Below, piece after piece: positions 43,561 through 53,059 of a stretch of DNA of 64,000 nt. Each line of letters starts with the position of its first letter. The first letter of the stretch is position 1. Origin of the DNA: an uncultured Oligoflexales bacterium (GTDB taxonomy: Bacteria > Bdellovibrionota_B > Oligoflexia > Oligoflexales > JAPPIL01). The stretch lies in contig OY282434.1 in the NCBI GenBank assembly GCA_958296095.1, positions 1,208,001-1,272,000 of the forward strand, written 5' to 3'. The position numbers were made by a program, and so were the translations under genes. The notes beneath the pieces are model-generated. The model saw only the letters and a list, made by a program, of their open reading frames with translations. It was not told the DNA's origin and searched no databases.

Positions 43561-45984
43561 TCATCGCTTGTTTCTCAGGCCGCTGCGTAGCATAAAGTAG
43601 AAGACCTCGTCAGAAACTTTAGCTCCGGTAGCCGCCGCAACCCCCTCGATAATGGTGCGCATATCATCAACACGCCCTTCCGCGGTGAGCTCGTAGCTAC
43701 CTGTCAGATTGCCCCAACGCTTGGCAGCACCAACGCGTGCATGTCCCGGCAATTTCTGGCGTAGCGTAGTGACTGGAATGGCAACAAACGTCGCGACTCC
43801 CGCGAGGTGGCCGACAAGTTTCTCTACGCCTTTTTCGACCTGTGCTTCACCGACCTCCTCGTTGTCAGCAAGACGCTCGACTACCTCATCCCTGTTCTTG
43901 ACTCTGACGGCAAGCTTGTTATCTGCATCCTTATCCCAGTAGTGGAAAATCTTGTTGTCCTTGAGCTTGAAATCGCGCAGGCGGGTGAAAATACCCTTAA
44001 AAAAACCAACCTTGCTGCTCTCAGCCTCTTCCCGCGCAGCTTTGATAATCTCTTCGACCTCGACTTTAATCTTTTTGTTAACGTTTTCAAAGTGCGTCGC
44101 GAGGAGCGCTGCCAGCTCCTCTTCTTCAATCTCTACGTCAACTTTATTAAAGTCCGCGAGTGCCTGTACCTTGTCGCCACTGATGGGGGGGGATTTGAAC
44201 AGGTTTGATTCTCCGACCCTTCTCAAGATCAAGTTCTTCAGATCTCCGAAGTTGTTTACCTCTCGCACCGTTTCCTTCAATTGGGAATTCAAAACATCAA
44301 CTACATCAACAAGTTCTCCCGCATCGACAAGTTGTTCGCCAAGTTGTTCGCCAAGCTTCTTACGCTCCTTCTCGGAGATTGAACCAGCAACGACAAGTTG
44401 TTCGACAAGTTGTTCGCCAACCTTATCCTCGGAGATTGAACCAGCAACGATTTCACCAACTCTTTTGACAACCGCATCCCCAGCAGCCTCGACCTCAGCA
44501 CTCATGCGCACACTACCAGCGGTCTGAACAGCTATGGTGGCCGTGTCTTTGTAGGCCTCAGCTCCAGTCTCGTAAGCTGGCGTTTTGAGGTCCTCCTGCA
44601 ACTCCTTTTCCGCCCGCTTAGCTCTACCACTCCAGCCTTTGAGCGTCTTATTGCGGGTCTCCTTGATAAATTTTCCCATGCCATCGACAGTTTCTTTAAC
44701 AGTATCGATATCAGGAGCTTCATCTTTTTCAGCAGCCTTCCACGCCTCACCTACCTTTCCAATCTCTTTCAGCATGTCACTCAGTTTGTCCTCGACCTCC
44801 CCGGCACTGCTTTTTGACCCATCCTTTACCAATTCACCGAGCTGCTCTACCCATTTCTTCAGACTACCCTCGGTGAGTACTTGCAAGGCCTTGTTATCCG
44901 GCGAATGTGCTGCTGCGACGATGGCCTTATCGCCCAATCCCTCAACGGCTTTCAGCACCTCGTCGAAACCAGCTGCGGCTTCCAGACGCGCGATGTTTTC
45001 CTTGCGACTGCTAAGACTCTTGGCTTCCTTAACATCGTCTAGTACGGTCGCGACCTGCTTGTCGAGAATTTTCAGAGCTTCGCGGTCTTTCTTGCTTATC
45101 GGGCGGTTTTTGAGCAGAGACTCTGCGATCTCGTCGTTGAGGACAAGGCTACCTTCGTGCTCGTGCACAATCTCGCCTAGCACGCCGTCGTCGAGCTTAA
45201 TTCCTTCGTCGTTCATCTTTTTGAGACCTTGGTCGACGAGTGTGTCAACATATTTCCTGCCGCTGCGAAGAGTTTCTCCCAATTCAACCAGCAACTCGCT
45301 GATTTCCCTCGCTTCGTCTTCCTTCAACTTTTTCTGCAGTTTCTTGCTCCCCAGCAGCTTACGCAACTCAATCTCCTTGCCACTTTGGAGTTTCAGCTTA
45401 TCCTTGAGCCTGAACCTCGGCACCGAGTCGGTGGCATCGAAGTTAGTCTTGCCGTTCGACTTTTTCGACTTATAGATAGTCTCGTTGTCCTGCTGCAGCA
45501 AGCCCTTCTCCAGGTGTTCAGGCAGTTTAAAGTGATCGTATTTTTGCGAGGCATCCAGCGATTTCTCCAGACCTTTAACGAAGGCCTCACGGCTCAACTC
45601 ATTGACCGCGTTGATTTTAACGAAATAACGACCGAGACCATAGACCGACAGCCCGACTGCGGTTGCAGCAAGCACTGTGATGCTCCAGTTCCAAATCTGT
45701 GCTGCCAACATCCCTGGACGACCTGGGATCTCAGCGAAGACGAGTGGTAAGCCATCGGGAGCAACCAGAGGGTTAATACACTTCTTCGCCAACACCTCTG
45801 GCGTGTAGGACTCCGCTACCTCGCACAACCTGAATTCGTACGTGCCATCAGGCATTTGCGCTAAGCCCAACGCCCGCATGCCATCATGGACAGCACTGAC
45901 GCGAGCATGGTCACCTACCCCACCGCAGGCGTTAGCCATCAGCACAGCAAGCGCTAGCAAGCCAGTCATCATTCCCTTAAGCAT
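43561..45984 (-). CDS. Large coiled-coil lipoprotein, paralogue 2 of a tandem family
   Basis: 807 aa. Lipobox LMANAC (Cys20); GAGGAGAGGG precedes the ATG at 45984. The head is LGLAQMPDGTYEFRLC (Cys54), SYTPEVLAKKC (Cys69), INPLV. The membrane helix is at about 99-118, ending GRYFVK. A long Lys/Glu-rich helical region (about 125-690) contains an internal near-repeat, GSISEDKVGEQLVEQLV and GSISEKERKKLGEQLGEQLV. The tail is VEKGVEKLVGHLAGVATFVA, LPGHA, GRVDDMRTIIEGVAAATGA. A filamentous or spacer role, or membrane-tethered oligomerisation, is possible; no known family recognised. Confidence 0.8.
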   Translation of the reverse strand: MLKGMMTGLLALAVLMANACGGVGDHARVSAVHDGMRALGLAQMPDGTYEFRLCEVAESYTPEVLAKKCINPLVAPDGLPLVFAEIPGRPGMLAAQIWNWSITVLAATAVGLSVYGLGRYFVKINAVNELSREAFVKGLEKSLDASQKYDHFKLPEHLEKGLLQQDNETIYKSKKSNGKTNFDATDSVPRFRLKDKLKLQSGKEIELRKLLGSKKLQKKLKEDEAREISELLVELGETLRSGRKYVDTLVDQGLKKMNDEGIKLDDGVLGEIVHEHEGSLVLNDEIAESLLKNRPISKKDREALKILDKQVATVLDDVKEAKSLSSRKENIARLEAAAGFDEVLKAVEGLGDKAIVAAAHSPDNKALQVLTEGSLKKWVEQLGELVKDGSKSSAGEVEDKLSDMLKEIGKVGEAWKAAEKDEAPDIDTVKETVDGMGKFIKETRNKTLKGWSGRAKRAEKELQEDLKTPAYETGAEAYKDTATIAVQTAGSVRMSAEVEAAGDAVVKRVGEIVAGSISEDKVGEQLVEQLVVAGSISEKERKKLGEQLGEQLVDAGELVDVVDVLNSQLKETVREVNNFGDLKNLILRRVGESNLFKSPPISGDKVQALADFNKVDVEIEEEELAALLATHFENVNKKIKVEVEEIIKAAREEAESSKVGFFKGIFTRLRDFKLKDNKIFHYWDKDADNKLAVRVKNRDEVVERLADNEEVGEAQVEKGVEKLVGHLAGVATFVAIPVTTLRQKLPGHARVGAAKRWGNLTGSYELTAEGRVDDMRTIIEGVAAATGAKVSDEVFYFMLRSGLRNKR

Positions 45985-46097
45985 ATCCCTCTCCTCATTA
46001 AAACCAAGCGATTATCGCCCACACAATCAAAGCTTCTTATCACATAATCCATGTATGAGTAAAACTTTTTAACAATAAACCTAATATTTGAAGATAA

Positions 46098-46140
46098 TTC
46101 TGCTCCGAGCACCTTCATTCTAATGCTGCTGGGAGCAGAA
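46098..46140. terminator. Hairpin in the gap between large lipoprotein paralogues 1 and 2
   Basis: TTCTGCTCC at 46098-46106 pairs with GGAGCAGAA at 46132-46140 around a 25-nt loop. It lies 29 bp downstream of the paralogue 1 stop on the minus strand, followed by TTATCTTC, not a clean T-run. It may lower read-through to paralogues 2 and 3 or protect the 3' end. Confidence 0.35.
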
Positions 46141-46168
46141 CCCACTGTAATCAATGCCTTGCACCCCA

Positions 46169-48676
46169 TCAATCCACGGTGCATGCACCCAGCCAACAGC
46201 TTGCTGTCGGCGTGATGTGGGCATCGACTGCCTGCGCTATCCGCTGCAACTGCACCAACGGTTGCGACTGCGAGCCTTGGCCGTCAAACGCAGATGGCAA
46301 GGCGATGAAGATCGCGGCACCGGTCAGCTGGGCGGCCAGTTTTTCCAGCCCTATCCGGACTTCAATCGCATCTAGCTCATCTCCTTGGCTCAGTTTGCCT
46401 AGCACCTGTTTGCGGTTGATAATTCGCTCACCGCCATCACCGTAGTCGAACCACGCCGCGAATCTTCCCTCCTGTGCCGCCTTTCTCACTAGCTCTCCCT
46501 CACGCAGGGCGGCATCGAGTGACGCGGCTTTGGTTTTGACTCCAGACTGAAGTTCACGCCGCAGCTCAGCGATACGTTGCCGCAGTTCCTTACGCGACGC
46601 ACGTCGATCTCGGCCCTGTGTCACATGCAGCTCGTCAGCACTACGGAAACTGCCTACCTCACGCACCTGTGCGTTAAGCTGCATGAGTTTGTCGTCGAAT
46701 TTTTTTCGGTTGCCGCTCATCGTGTAGCGTCGCAGTTCCTCAACCTCAGAGGCAAATGTTTTTCTCAGCTTCGATGCTTGCAGTGTCTGCGTCATGTCGT
46801 CCCAGATGCCCGCGAGGTTAGAGTTGAATTCAAGCGGGCTAACATCGTCGTTCAGCATCTCCTTAACCGAGGTCGAACTTGTCTGCCAGCTAGCGAATTT
46901 ATCCCGCAACTGCTCGTCAAGTGCAGCCAGATTGTGCTCAAGATCCTCACGGCTCAAGCGCTTAGCCGCGATGTCAGCTTGCCACTCCCGCAGCTGGACT
47001 AATTCATCTTCGCCCGCAAGTTTTTGCAAGACGCTTTCCAGTTTTTTCAAGCTACGCGGTAACGCCCCCTTGGGTAGCACGATGCCACTGTCCTCCAGAC
47101 CGCTGTGCAGTTCTGCACTCCCCTGTTCAAGGGGTTTTATCTGCTTGCTGTACTGGCGGCTGCCGTCGACCACCTGCATGGCCTGCTCACTGAACTTATC
47201 GAGCTCGCTGCTGCTGACACTGCGCTTGCTCTTCAATCGCTTAGCCATGGTCTTTTCCAGTTTTTTCACCTTATTAGCACCTCGCCGGTCACCAATATCT
47301 TTCAATAGATGTTGTAGTTCTCGTAGTGCCGCATGCAACTCATTGTAATCGTTGAGGCTGTCATCCGCAGCGAGTATGGCATCGACTTGCCCCAGACCGC
47401 TTTCCCAGGCATCATCGCTGTGCACATCCTTACTCTGCTGCCAGTTGGAGTCGATGCTGTGCATGCGCTTGGCAATCTCGCCCTGATCAGCTTTGCCTCC
47501 AGTGATACGGCTCGCCAAGCTTTTCAGCTTACGGGCACGGCTGTGTTGCTGGCTGTTCCGTGCTACCAGCTCTAAATCCTGCAACACCCGCAACAACTCG
47601 TCCCGATGGTCGAGTTTCTCCTCGACTTCAACCCGCGCCGCGATGGTTCGCATCGTTCTCTGCCGTACGGCCCCGATGGTCTCAAAAATATTTTCTATCT
47701 CTGCCTGTATATCATCAGCACGACGGCTGCCGTCCCGTACCAGCCGCTGCAAACGCCGCGAGCTAGCCTGTTTATCAAGCTTATTTAGAGGCTTACGCAT
47801 CGTCCGCAAACCCCTCTTTACTGCGGCGCGACCTTCAGAATTACTGCTGCGGGCGAGGGCTTGCCGTGCCTGTTGCAACGCCTCAGCCCAATCTTTTTGC
47901 AGCACCTCACCGACCTCCCGCTGCACACGATTTTCCAAGGCGGTCAGCTGGCGCAGTGCCTGTTGCTTGCTAATTCCACCCTTCCGCAACTTCCCAGTCA
48001 GCGTATTAAGTTTAGCTAACGCCTCCTGCTGCGATGGCAATGCCTGTAAGGTGTCGCGCATACCTGTCAAGCCTGTGTCAAACTCATCTCCAAAAGTGAA
48101 GGCCTCACCTTGCTCCAGAGCATCGCGTAGCCTAGCAACATGCTTGTCCCAATCGCTGATTAAGTCAGCCTCCTGCCCGATCTTGGCGTTGTCCTCATCG
48201 AGCAAGCTTAACAGCTGGCGAGCCTCGTCACGCCCTAAATGCCGTTGTTGCAAACCCCGCCGCAGCCGTTCAGGCATATCCTGCCCCTTGTCTGTCAGCT
48301 GTTTTTCCACCTCCGCGACCTTCAATGCCCGTGTCAAATCAGTTGCCGCCTCATGGCGCAGGATGTAGCGAGCAGCTCTAAAAAACACCACCCCGCCGAC
48401 AACTCCTGCCAGCCCCGCGATAGACCAGTGCAAACCTTGTTCCCACCACGATTTTGCCTTGGCACCGCTAAAGCTGTAAGCCTTGCCCGCCTCAGTCACC
48501 AGTGGGTTGGTGCACTCCCCAGTCGCGCCGCCCTTGCACAGCTGCAATTCGTAAGCACCGCCGCGGTTCTGCATCAAGCCCAACACTATCTCCTGACTCG
48601 CCGCGCTTTGCACTTGCCCCGCCTGCGGCGGACGACCACATGCCACCATCAGCAAGCCTATCCATACAATTCTCAT
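46169..48676 (-). CDS. Large coiled-coil lipoprotein, paralogue 1 of a tandem family
   Basis: 835 aa. Lipobox LLMVAC (Cys13); ATG 48676 after TGGAGGTTGG. The head is shorter than in the others: GAYELQLC (Cys47), GEC (Cys55), TNPLV. The membrane helix is at about 82-102. The helical region (about 105-760) is richer in Arg, Gln and Leu than in paralogues 2 and 3, with no sequence match except general heptads. The tail LEKLAAQLTGAAIFIALP matches the family, but the RVDDM segment is replaced by QPLVQLQRIAQAVDAHITP. First gene behind a consensus promoter, so this is probably the founding or major member. Confidence 0.8.
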   Translation of the reverse strand: MRIVWIGLLMVACGRPPQAGQVQSAASQEIVLGLMQNRGGAYELQLCKGGATGECTNPLVTEAGKAYSFSGAKAKSWWEQGLHWSIAGLAGVVGGVVFFRAARYILRHEAATDLTRALKVAEVEKQLTDKGQDMPERLRRGLQQRHLGRDEARQLLSLLDEDNAKIGQEADLISDWDKHVARLRDALEQGEAFTFGDEFDTGLTGMRDTLQALPSQQEALAKLNTLTGKLRKGGISKQQALRQLTALENRVQREVGEVLQKDWAEALQQARQALARSSNSEGRAAVKRGLRTMRKPLNKLDKQASSRRLQRLVRDGSRRADDIQAEIENIFETIGAVRQRTMRTIAARVEVEEKLDHRDELLRVLQDLELVARNSQQHSRARKLKSLASRITGGKADQGEIAKRMHSIDSNWQQSKDVHSDDAWESGLGQVDAILAADDSLNDYNELHAALRELQHLLKDIGDRRGANKVKKLEKTMAKRLKSKRSVSSSELDKFSEQAMQVVDGSRQYSKQIKPLEQGSAELHSGLEDSGIVLPKGALPRSLKKLESVLQKLAGEDELVQLREWQADIAAKRLSREDLEHNLAALDEQLRDKFASWQTSSTSVKEMLNDDVSPLEFNSNLAGIWDDMTQTLQASKLRKTFASEVEELRRYTMSGNRKKFDDKLMQLNAQVREVGSFRSADELHVTQGRDRRASRKELRQRIAELRRELQSGVKTKAASLDAALREGELVRKAAQEGRFAAWFDYGDGGERIINRKQVLGKLSQGDELDAIEVRIGLEKLAAQLTGAAIFIALPSAFDGQGSQSQPLVQLQRIAQAVDAHITPTASCWLGACTVD

Positions 48677-48753
48677 TGTCCCAACCTCCAAATTTACCCT
48701 TGGTTACAAGGTGTTGCCCCTAGATAATTTAAAATTAATAATAAACCGTCGTA

Positions 48754-48781
48754 ATTATATCAAAATGAATAAAAATGTCAA
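48754..48781 (-). promoter_or_regulatory. Consensus sigma70 promoter of the large-lipoprotein genes
   Basis: On the minus strand: TTGACA (complement of 48776-48781), 16-nt spacer, then TATAAT (complement of 48754-48759), with TGA before it to make an extended -10. Both hexamers are perfect. The leader to the paralogue 1 ATG would be about 70 nt. It is the strongest promoter I saw in the window. Confidence 0.8.
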
Positions 48782-48820
48782 CATTATTAATTCTATTAGT
48801 GTACTAAACAACGCCGCGGC

Positions 48821-50470
48821 TTAGGCTTGGCGGGCGGCACTCAGGATCCTCGCAGCTGCCGAGGTAATAGCTTGCGCGTCGGTGAAGGGTGACATGACAT
48901 ACGACTTCAGCGCTAGCATCGGTTCACCGTAGTCGCTCGTTTGGTAGTTATCGACTAATGATAACACCGTGCCCTGCCCTGCCATCGCGTCACGGTGCAA
49001 TTGATCAAAGATGCTGCGGTTGTAGGCGTTGTGATGCAGCAGACTTTCTCGGTAACTGGCATCGTGCTTCTCTTGCCGCTGTAATTTCAACGCCGCCTTG
49101 CCTTCAGGATACAGGCGAAACAATGCGACAGGGCCGAAGTTGTTCTTGTTGAGGATTGCCGCATTACCGCTATCTTCGAGTTTTTCTCGCAGGAGTTGTG
49201 ACATCTCCATGAGGTGGGCGAGGATTACTTGGTAGCCACGTTTGCCGAACAGTTTGAAATTAGCGAGCGCCGCGAATACCCCACCACCAGCTCGTGATCC
49301 TTCGAGGGTGAACATACCTGGTCTATAAGCACCGAATTGGAACAGACAGGGGGACTGTTCTTGCGGACGGGCGAGCGAGTGCAGATCGATACGGTTCTTG
49401 AACAGCACCATGCTGGAGATGTAAGGGGTAAAGCCAGATTTATGGAAGTCAATGCCAATACTGTCAGCAAGACACAGCTCGCGGGTATGCTCGCGAATCT
49501 TTCTGAGCATGTGAATTGTTTGTGGAGGTAGGCGCAAGGGATTTACGCTAAAATCGTAATCGTTGAATACCGACCAAGCCCAGCCTGTGACGGCATCGAC
49601 ATGCACATGTATCTTGTAGGGCAATTTGAACTCGGCACATAACGCATCACGAATGGCGACGATCGTCGCGATGTCGTCGATACCGAACGCGTCGGTAGTG
49701 CCAGCGGTAGCGAGGATAGCCGCGACCTTAACCCCCTCCTGCAAGGCGGTGCGCAGACGTTGAGACAAAATATTGGTGCGCATGGCACTGCTGCTGTCGG
49801 TAGGAATAACGATGACGTTGTCGGCCCCGATGCCCAGCCAACCTGTAGTGATGTAGCGGCAATAATGGCTGGTGTCGCTGGTGATCAGCACCACCTTGTC
49901 CCCTCTCAAACCTTGACGTAAAGTGTTGGGCACGGCTTTCTCCAAGCCCACCTTGATGCCGTAAAGGTTAGTGCCCACCCCGCCAAAGGTGAACAGCCCG
50001 CCACTTTCTTGTGGATCAAAGCCGATGAGACGCGAGGACATGGCGGCGATCTCAACTTCGGCCAGGGCAATGCGTTGGCTGTATTCGTCCCAGCAGAGAT
50101 TGGCATCGTGCAACGACGAGAACAGCACCGCAACTAACGATGACATGGTCGCAGGGGAAACGACGTTGCGTTGCGTCTGCGGATGGCCTGGAATTACCAA
50201 GCCTTGGCAATAGCTGAGCAGATACGCGATCACTTCGTCCATGCCCAGACCAGTCTCGTCTACCACACATTCCACCGCCTCTGCATAACTCGGTGGCACA
50301 TATGCGCCGAGAATCGGACTCTTGCCCTTCAGCGCGTTGATCTTGCCTAGTGCCTGGGCCAGGTGTTCCGCAAAGTGGCGGTCGCGGCTGTAATCCGATA
50401 CCGGGCTGGGAAACAGCGACTGTAGTTCTTCTAGGCGCTCTTTGAATGTTGTCTCGTTGCGTTCACTCAC
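48821..50470 (-). CDS. Group II PLP-dependent amino acid decarboxylase-like protein
   Basis: 549 aa. Glutamate/aromatic amino acid decarboxylase family, fold type I. HVDAVTGWAW contains the Asp that contacts the PLP ring nitrogen, and DFHKSGFTPY holds the Schiff-base Lys. TAGTTDAFGIDD and GSRAGGGVFAAL are also family hallmarks. The substrate cannot be named; long bacterial homologues of this size are often annotated as tyrosine or glutamate decarboxylases. GTG 50470 has AGGGAG six bases upstream; a TTG two codons earlier would touch the ribosome site. It follows mrdA on the same strand after about 100 bp. Confidence 0.85.
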   Translation of the reverse strand: MSERNETTFKERLEELQSLFPSPVSDYSRDRHFAEHLAQALGKINALKGKSPILGAYVPPSYAEAVECVVDETGLGMDEVIAYLLSYCQGLVIPGHPQTQRNVVSPATMSSLVAVLFSSLHDANLCWDEYSQRIALAEVEIAAMSSRLIGFDPQESGGLFTFGGVGTNLYGIKVGLEKAVPNTLRQGLRGDKVVLITSDTSHYCRYITTGWLGIGADNVIVIPTDSSSAMRTNILSQRLRTALQEGVKVAAILATAGTTDAFGIDDIATIVAIRDALCAEFKLPYKIHVHVDAVTGWAWSVFNDYDFSVNPLRLPPQTIHMLRKIREHTRELCLADSIGIDFHKSGFTPYISSMVLFKNRIDLHSLARPQEQSPCLFQFGAYRPGMFTLEGSRAGGGVFAALANFKLFGKRGYQVILAHLMEMSQLLREKLEDSGNAAILNKNNFGPVALFRLYPEGKAALKLQRQEKHDASYRESLLHHNAYNRSIFDQLHRDAMAGQGTVLSLVDNYQTSDYGEPMLALKSYVMSPFTDAQAITSAAARILSAARQA

Positions 50471-50571
50471 AACCAACTCCCTAACACTACGCTAGCCTAG
50501 CATACCTGCGCTCTGACATCCAACCGTGAGGAAAAATATCAAAGCATAGGGTTGCCGTTGGCAAGTACTGC

Positions 50572-52443
50572 CTAGCGCCTCGCGGTGCGCGGGCGCGTCG
50601 ACAACTTACGCCAAGCCTGAATAATTTGTGCGGCGATCGGCGCGGCTGCTGTGCCCCCACCTCCACTACGATCGTTTTCGCTGACGACGACGACAACGAT
50701 GTCGGCGTTCTGTGGGGGGGAAAAGGCGGCAAAGATTGCATGTTCACGCCATTTCGTGCTGACATCGCTATCTTTCTGATACCTGCGCAAGCTGACCGTC
50801 TGCACCGAGCCAGTTTTGCCCGCGATCTCTACTCCTGCGAGCTTAGCACGATACCCCGTGCCACGCGGGTCGGAGACTACGGCACGCAGATAATTTCTGA
50901 TGAGCTGTAGGTGCTGGGAATTTATGCCGCTGTGCTGTAGTGGGGTTGCTGCATAGCGGGTGAGGGGCTTGCCATAGTGATCGATTACGCTCCGCACCAG
51001 CCACGGTCTCCACACCGTGCCGCCGTTGGCAATGGCAGCATAAAGGCTGACCATCTGCAGCGGCGTGAGCAGATTATAGCCCTGTCCGATGGCGATGCTG
51101 GTATTTTCCCCCCGTTGCCATTTTTGTCCGTGTCGTTTTTGCTTCCAGGCACGAGTGGGGATCAGGCCGCGGCGCTCGACGTTGAGGTTGAGACCGAGTT
51201 TGCGCCCCAGAGCAAACTTGCTAGCATAGTGGGCGATGCGATCAACGCCCAAGGCCATGCCAAGGTGATAAAAGAACACATCACATGACTGCACCAGTGC
51301 TCGCTTGAGATTTACCGGCCCGTGCCCCCGTCTTTGATGACAGTGAAAAGTATCCCCACCCAACACGAACCGCCCGCGACACTCAATCTGTGTCTGCGGT
51401 GTGATGAGCTTGTCGCCCAGCGCGGCCAGTGCAGTGACAACTTTGTAGATACTGCCCGGTGCATATTCACCTCCCGTCGTTTTATCCAGCAAGGGATGAA
51501 AGGGGTTGGCCAACAACGCCTGCCAGCGCTGGTGTGATAGTTTGCGCATATATATCTGGGGGTCGAATTGCGGTGTGCTCAACAGCGCGAGAAGTGCCCC
51601 GTTGCGCGGGTTCATAGCAACTACCGCACCATGCTTGCCTTTGAAAGCCGCGGCGACACTCTGCTGCAATTCATAGTCAAGCGTCAGCTCAAGATTGGCG
51701 CCTGGCACGGCCTCCTGTCGCGGCAGGCGCAGTCCGAGCTGGTCGCGGCGCTGCACCCGTCGTCCAAAAGCATCAACCTGCACTACTTCGTAGCCACGTA
51801 TGCCTCGCAAGTACGATTCCCACCGCAATTCCAAGCCCTGCTTGCCGACAAGATCGCTGGGCTGATAGTTTTTGTGCGGATAACGCTTGCGGTACAGCCG
51901 TAAGGTGTCGGCATCGATCTGTCCGATGTAGCCGAGCAGGTGCGCGGGCAAGCCTTCGTGATAATTGCGCTGCGGGAACATGCCTGTATCAACACCAGGC
52001 AGGTACATGCGGTTGATGTTCAACAGCGACACCTCGTGTTGCGACAAGGCACGCTTGAGCACGACGGGCAGGAATTCAGGTCTGCCACGTGCTGCCTCGA
52101 CTCGCCGGGCCAAAACGTGCGCGGGGACGTGCACCAAGTCCACCAACAGCTGCAGGGTGTGTTCACGCTGGTGTGCATCTTGCGGAACATAGAGGAGGTT
52201 GAAGGAGGGGTGGTTGCCAAGCAGCAGACGACCATGCCGATCGTAGATAAGGCCACGCGGCGCAGGGATGGCTATCTTGCGCATGCGGTTGTGCTCAGCG
52301 ATACGACTGTAGTGAGCACCGCGATAGATCTGCACGTACCACAACCTTACTCCCAAGACGAGGATGACTAGTAGCATCACCACCGCAGTAATTTTAAACT
52401 TGCGTTCCCCGATGATAACGAATGGAGATAGTGTCTTCAGCAT
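50572..52443 (-). CDS. mrdA: Penicillin-binding protein 2, peptidoglycan transpeptidase
   Basis: 623 aa. Class B PBP that cross-links lateral wall peptidoglycan in the elongasome. One membrane helix (about 18-35), the PBP dimerisation domain with APRGLIYDRHG, then the transpeptidase domain: SIYK (Ser331-Lys334), SCD (386-388) and KTGSVQ near 545. GQGYNLLTPLQM is typical of PBP2. The start follows the mreD stop with no gap (TAG then ATG). rodA, the usual downstream partner, is missing; the decarboxylase gene is there instead. Confidence 0.96.
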   Translation of the reverse strand: MLKTLSPFVIIGERKFKITAVVMLLVILVLGVRLWYVQIYRGAHYSRIAEHNRMRKIAIPAPRGLIYDRHGRLLLGNHPSFNLLYVPQDAHQREHTLQLLVDLVHVPAHVLARRVEAARGRPEFLPVVLKRALSQHEVSLLNINRMYLPGVDTGMFPQRNYHEGLPAHLLGYIGQIDADTLRLYRKRYPHKNYQPSDLVGKQGLELRWESYLRGIRGYEVVQVDAFGRRVQRRDQLGLRLPRQEAVPGANLELTLDYELQQSVAAAFKGKHGAVVAMNPRNGALLALLSTPQFDPQIYMRKLSHQRWQALLANPFHPLLDKTTGGEYAPGSIYKVVTALAALGDKLITPQTQIECRGRFVLGGDTFHCHQRRGHGPVNLKRALVQSCDVFFYHLGMALGVDRIAHYASKFALGRKLGLNLNVERRGLIPTRAWKQKRHGQKWQRGENTSIAIGQGYNLLTPLQMVSLYAAIANGGTVWRPWLVRSVIDHYGKPLTRYAATPLQHSGINSQHLQLIRNYLRAVVSDPRGTGYRAKLAGVEIAGKTGSVQTVSLRRYQKDSDVSTKWREHAIFAAFSPPQNADIVVVVVSENDRSGGGGTAAAPIAAQIIQAWRKLSTRPRTARR

Positions 52444-52995
52444 CTAGCTAATTTTGTGCGTCGAGATGGATGCGTACTTGAACAGCACGTAGCCGACAAG
52501 ACAAGTGCCACCGAGACGGAGCAGATATCTGCCACTATGCAGCAGTAAGTCCGACAACGGCACCGACATGGCGACACCTTCCAACACCAGTAACCACAGC
52601 TCCGCGGCAGCAATTACCACCAGCCAGGCACTGCGCATGTTCCAAATTACTAGCCCTTTGACCAGATGCAGCGCGCCGACAAGTGTGCCATAAGCGCAGA
52701 GATACAGGCCACGCGGGGCGGCACTGTGCGTTTCCAATAACAGCGCCAACAGCAGGGCGAGCGTCAGCGCCTGTGGCAGACGTAACAGCACCGCGTTGAG
52801 CACCACCCACACCGTAATCACATTGCAGACGACGTAACCCGCCAGCAGCGCAGGCAAGATGCCGAGCTGCAGGACTACCAGCGGCACTAGCATCAGCAAC
52901 TGCAAGAAAAACCTGTCGTCACGCAACAACGCCGTAGCCGAGATACCCCAGAAGTTATGGATGGGTGCATAGCCTTCGTTGATCGACGGCAGCAT
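52444..52995 (-). CDS. mreD: Rod-shape determining protein MreD
   Basis: 183 aa, hydrophobic with about five membrane helices (FFLQLLMLVPLVVLQLGILP, VITVWVVLNAVLL, LTLALLLALLLET, VVIAAAELWLLVLEG, LLRLGGTCLVGYVLF). Position directly before mrdA and after ftsB fits MreD of the elongation complex. The helix-turn motif with PRGLYLCAYG matches the usual DxLxxxPLG(L)xALxY region loosely. ATG 52995 has GAAGAGG six bases upstream; a longer TTG frame to 53070 overlaps ftsB. mreB and mreC are not in the window. Confidence 0.8.
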   Translation of the reverse strand: MLPSINEGYAPIHNFWGISATALLRDDRFFLQLLMLVPLVVLQLGILPALLAGYVVCNVITVWVVLNAVLLRLPQALTLALLLALLLETHSAAPRGLYLCAYGTLVGALHLVKGLVIWNMRSAWLVVIAAAELWLLVLEGVAMSVPLSDLLLHSGRYLLRLGGTCLVGYVLFKYASISTHKIS

Positions 52996-53059
52996 CCAAC
53001 ACCTCTTCGTTTTTGTCAAGGGCGGGGATAACTTCACTACCGCGATCACGTGCCTCGCT

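Noticed and set aside
44585-45475. 296-aa plus-strand Ser/Phe-rich frame opposite the second large lipoprotein
   Set aside because: Antisense shadow of Lys/Glu-rich coiled-coil codons.
47493-48368. 291-aa plus-strand Ser/Arg/Cys-rich frame opposite the first large lipoprotein
   Set aside because: Antisense shadow; no start site and no domain.
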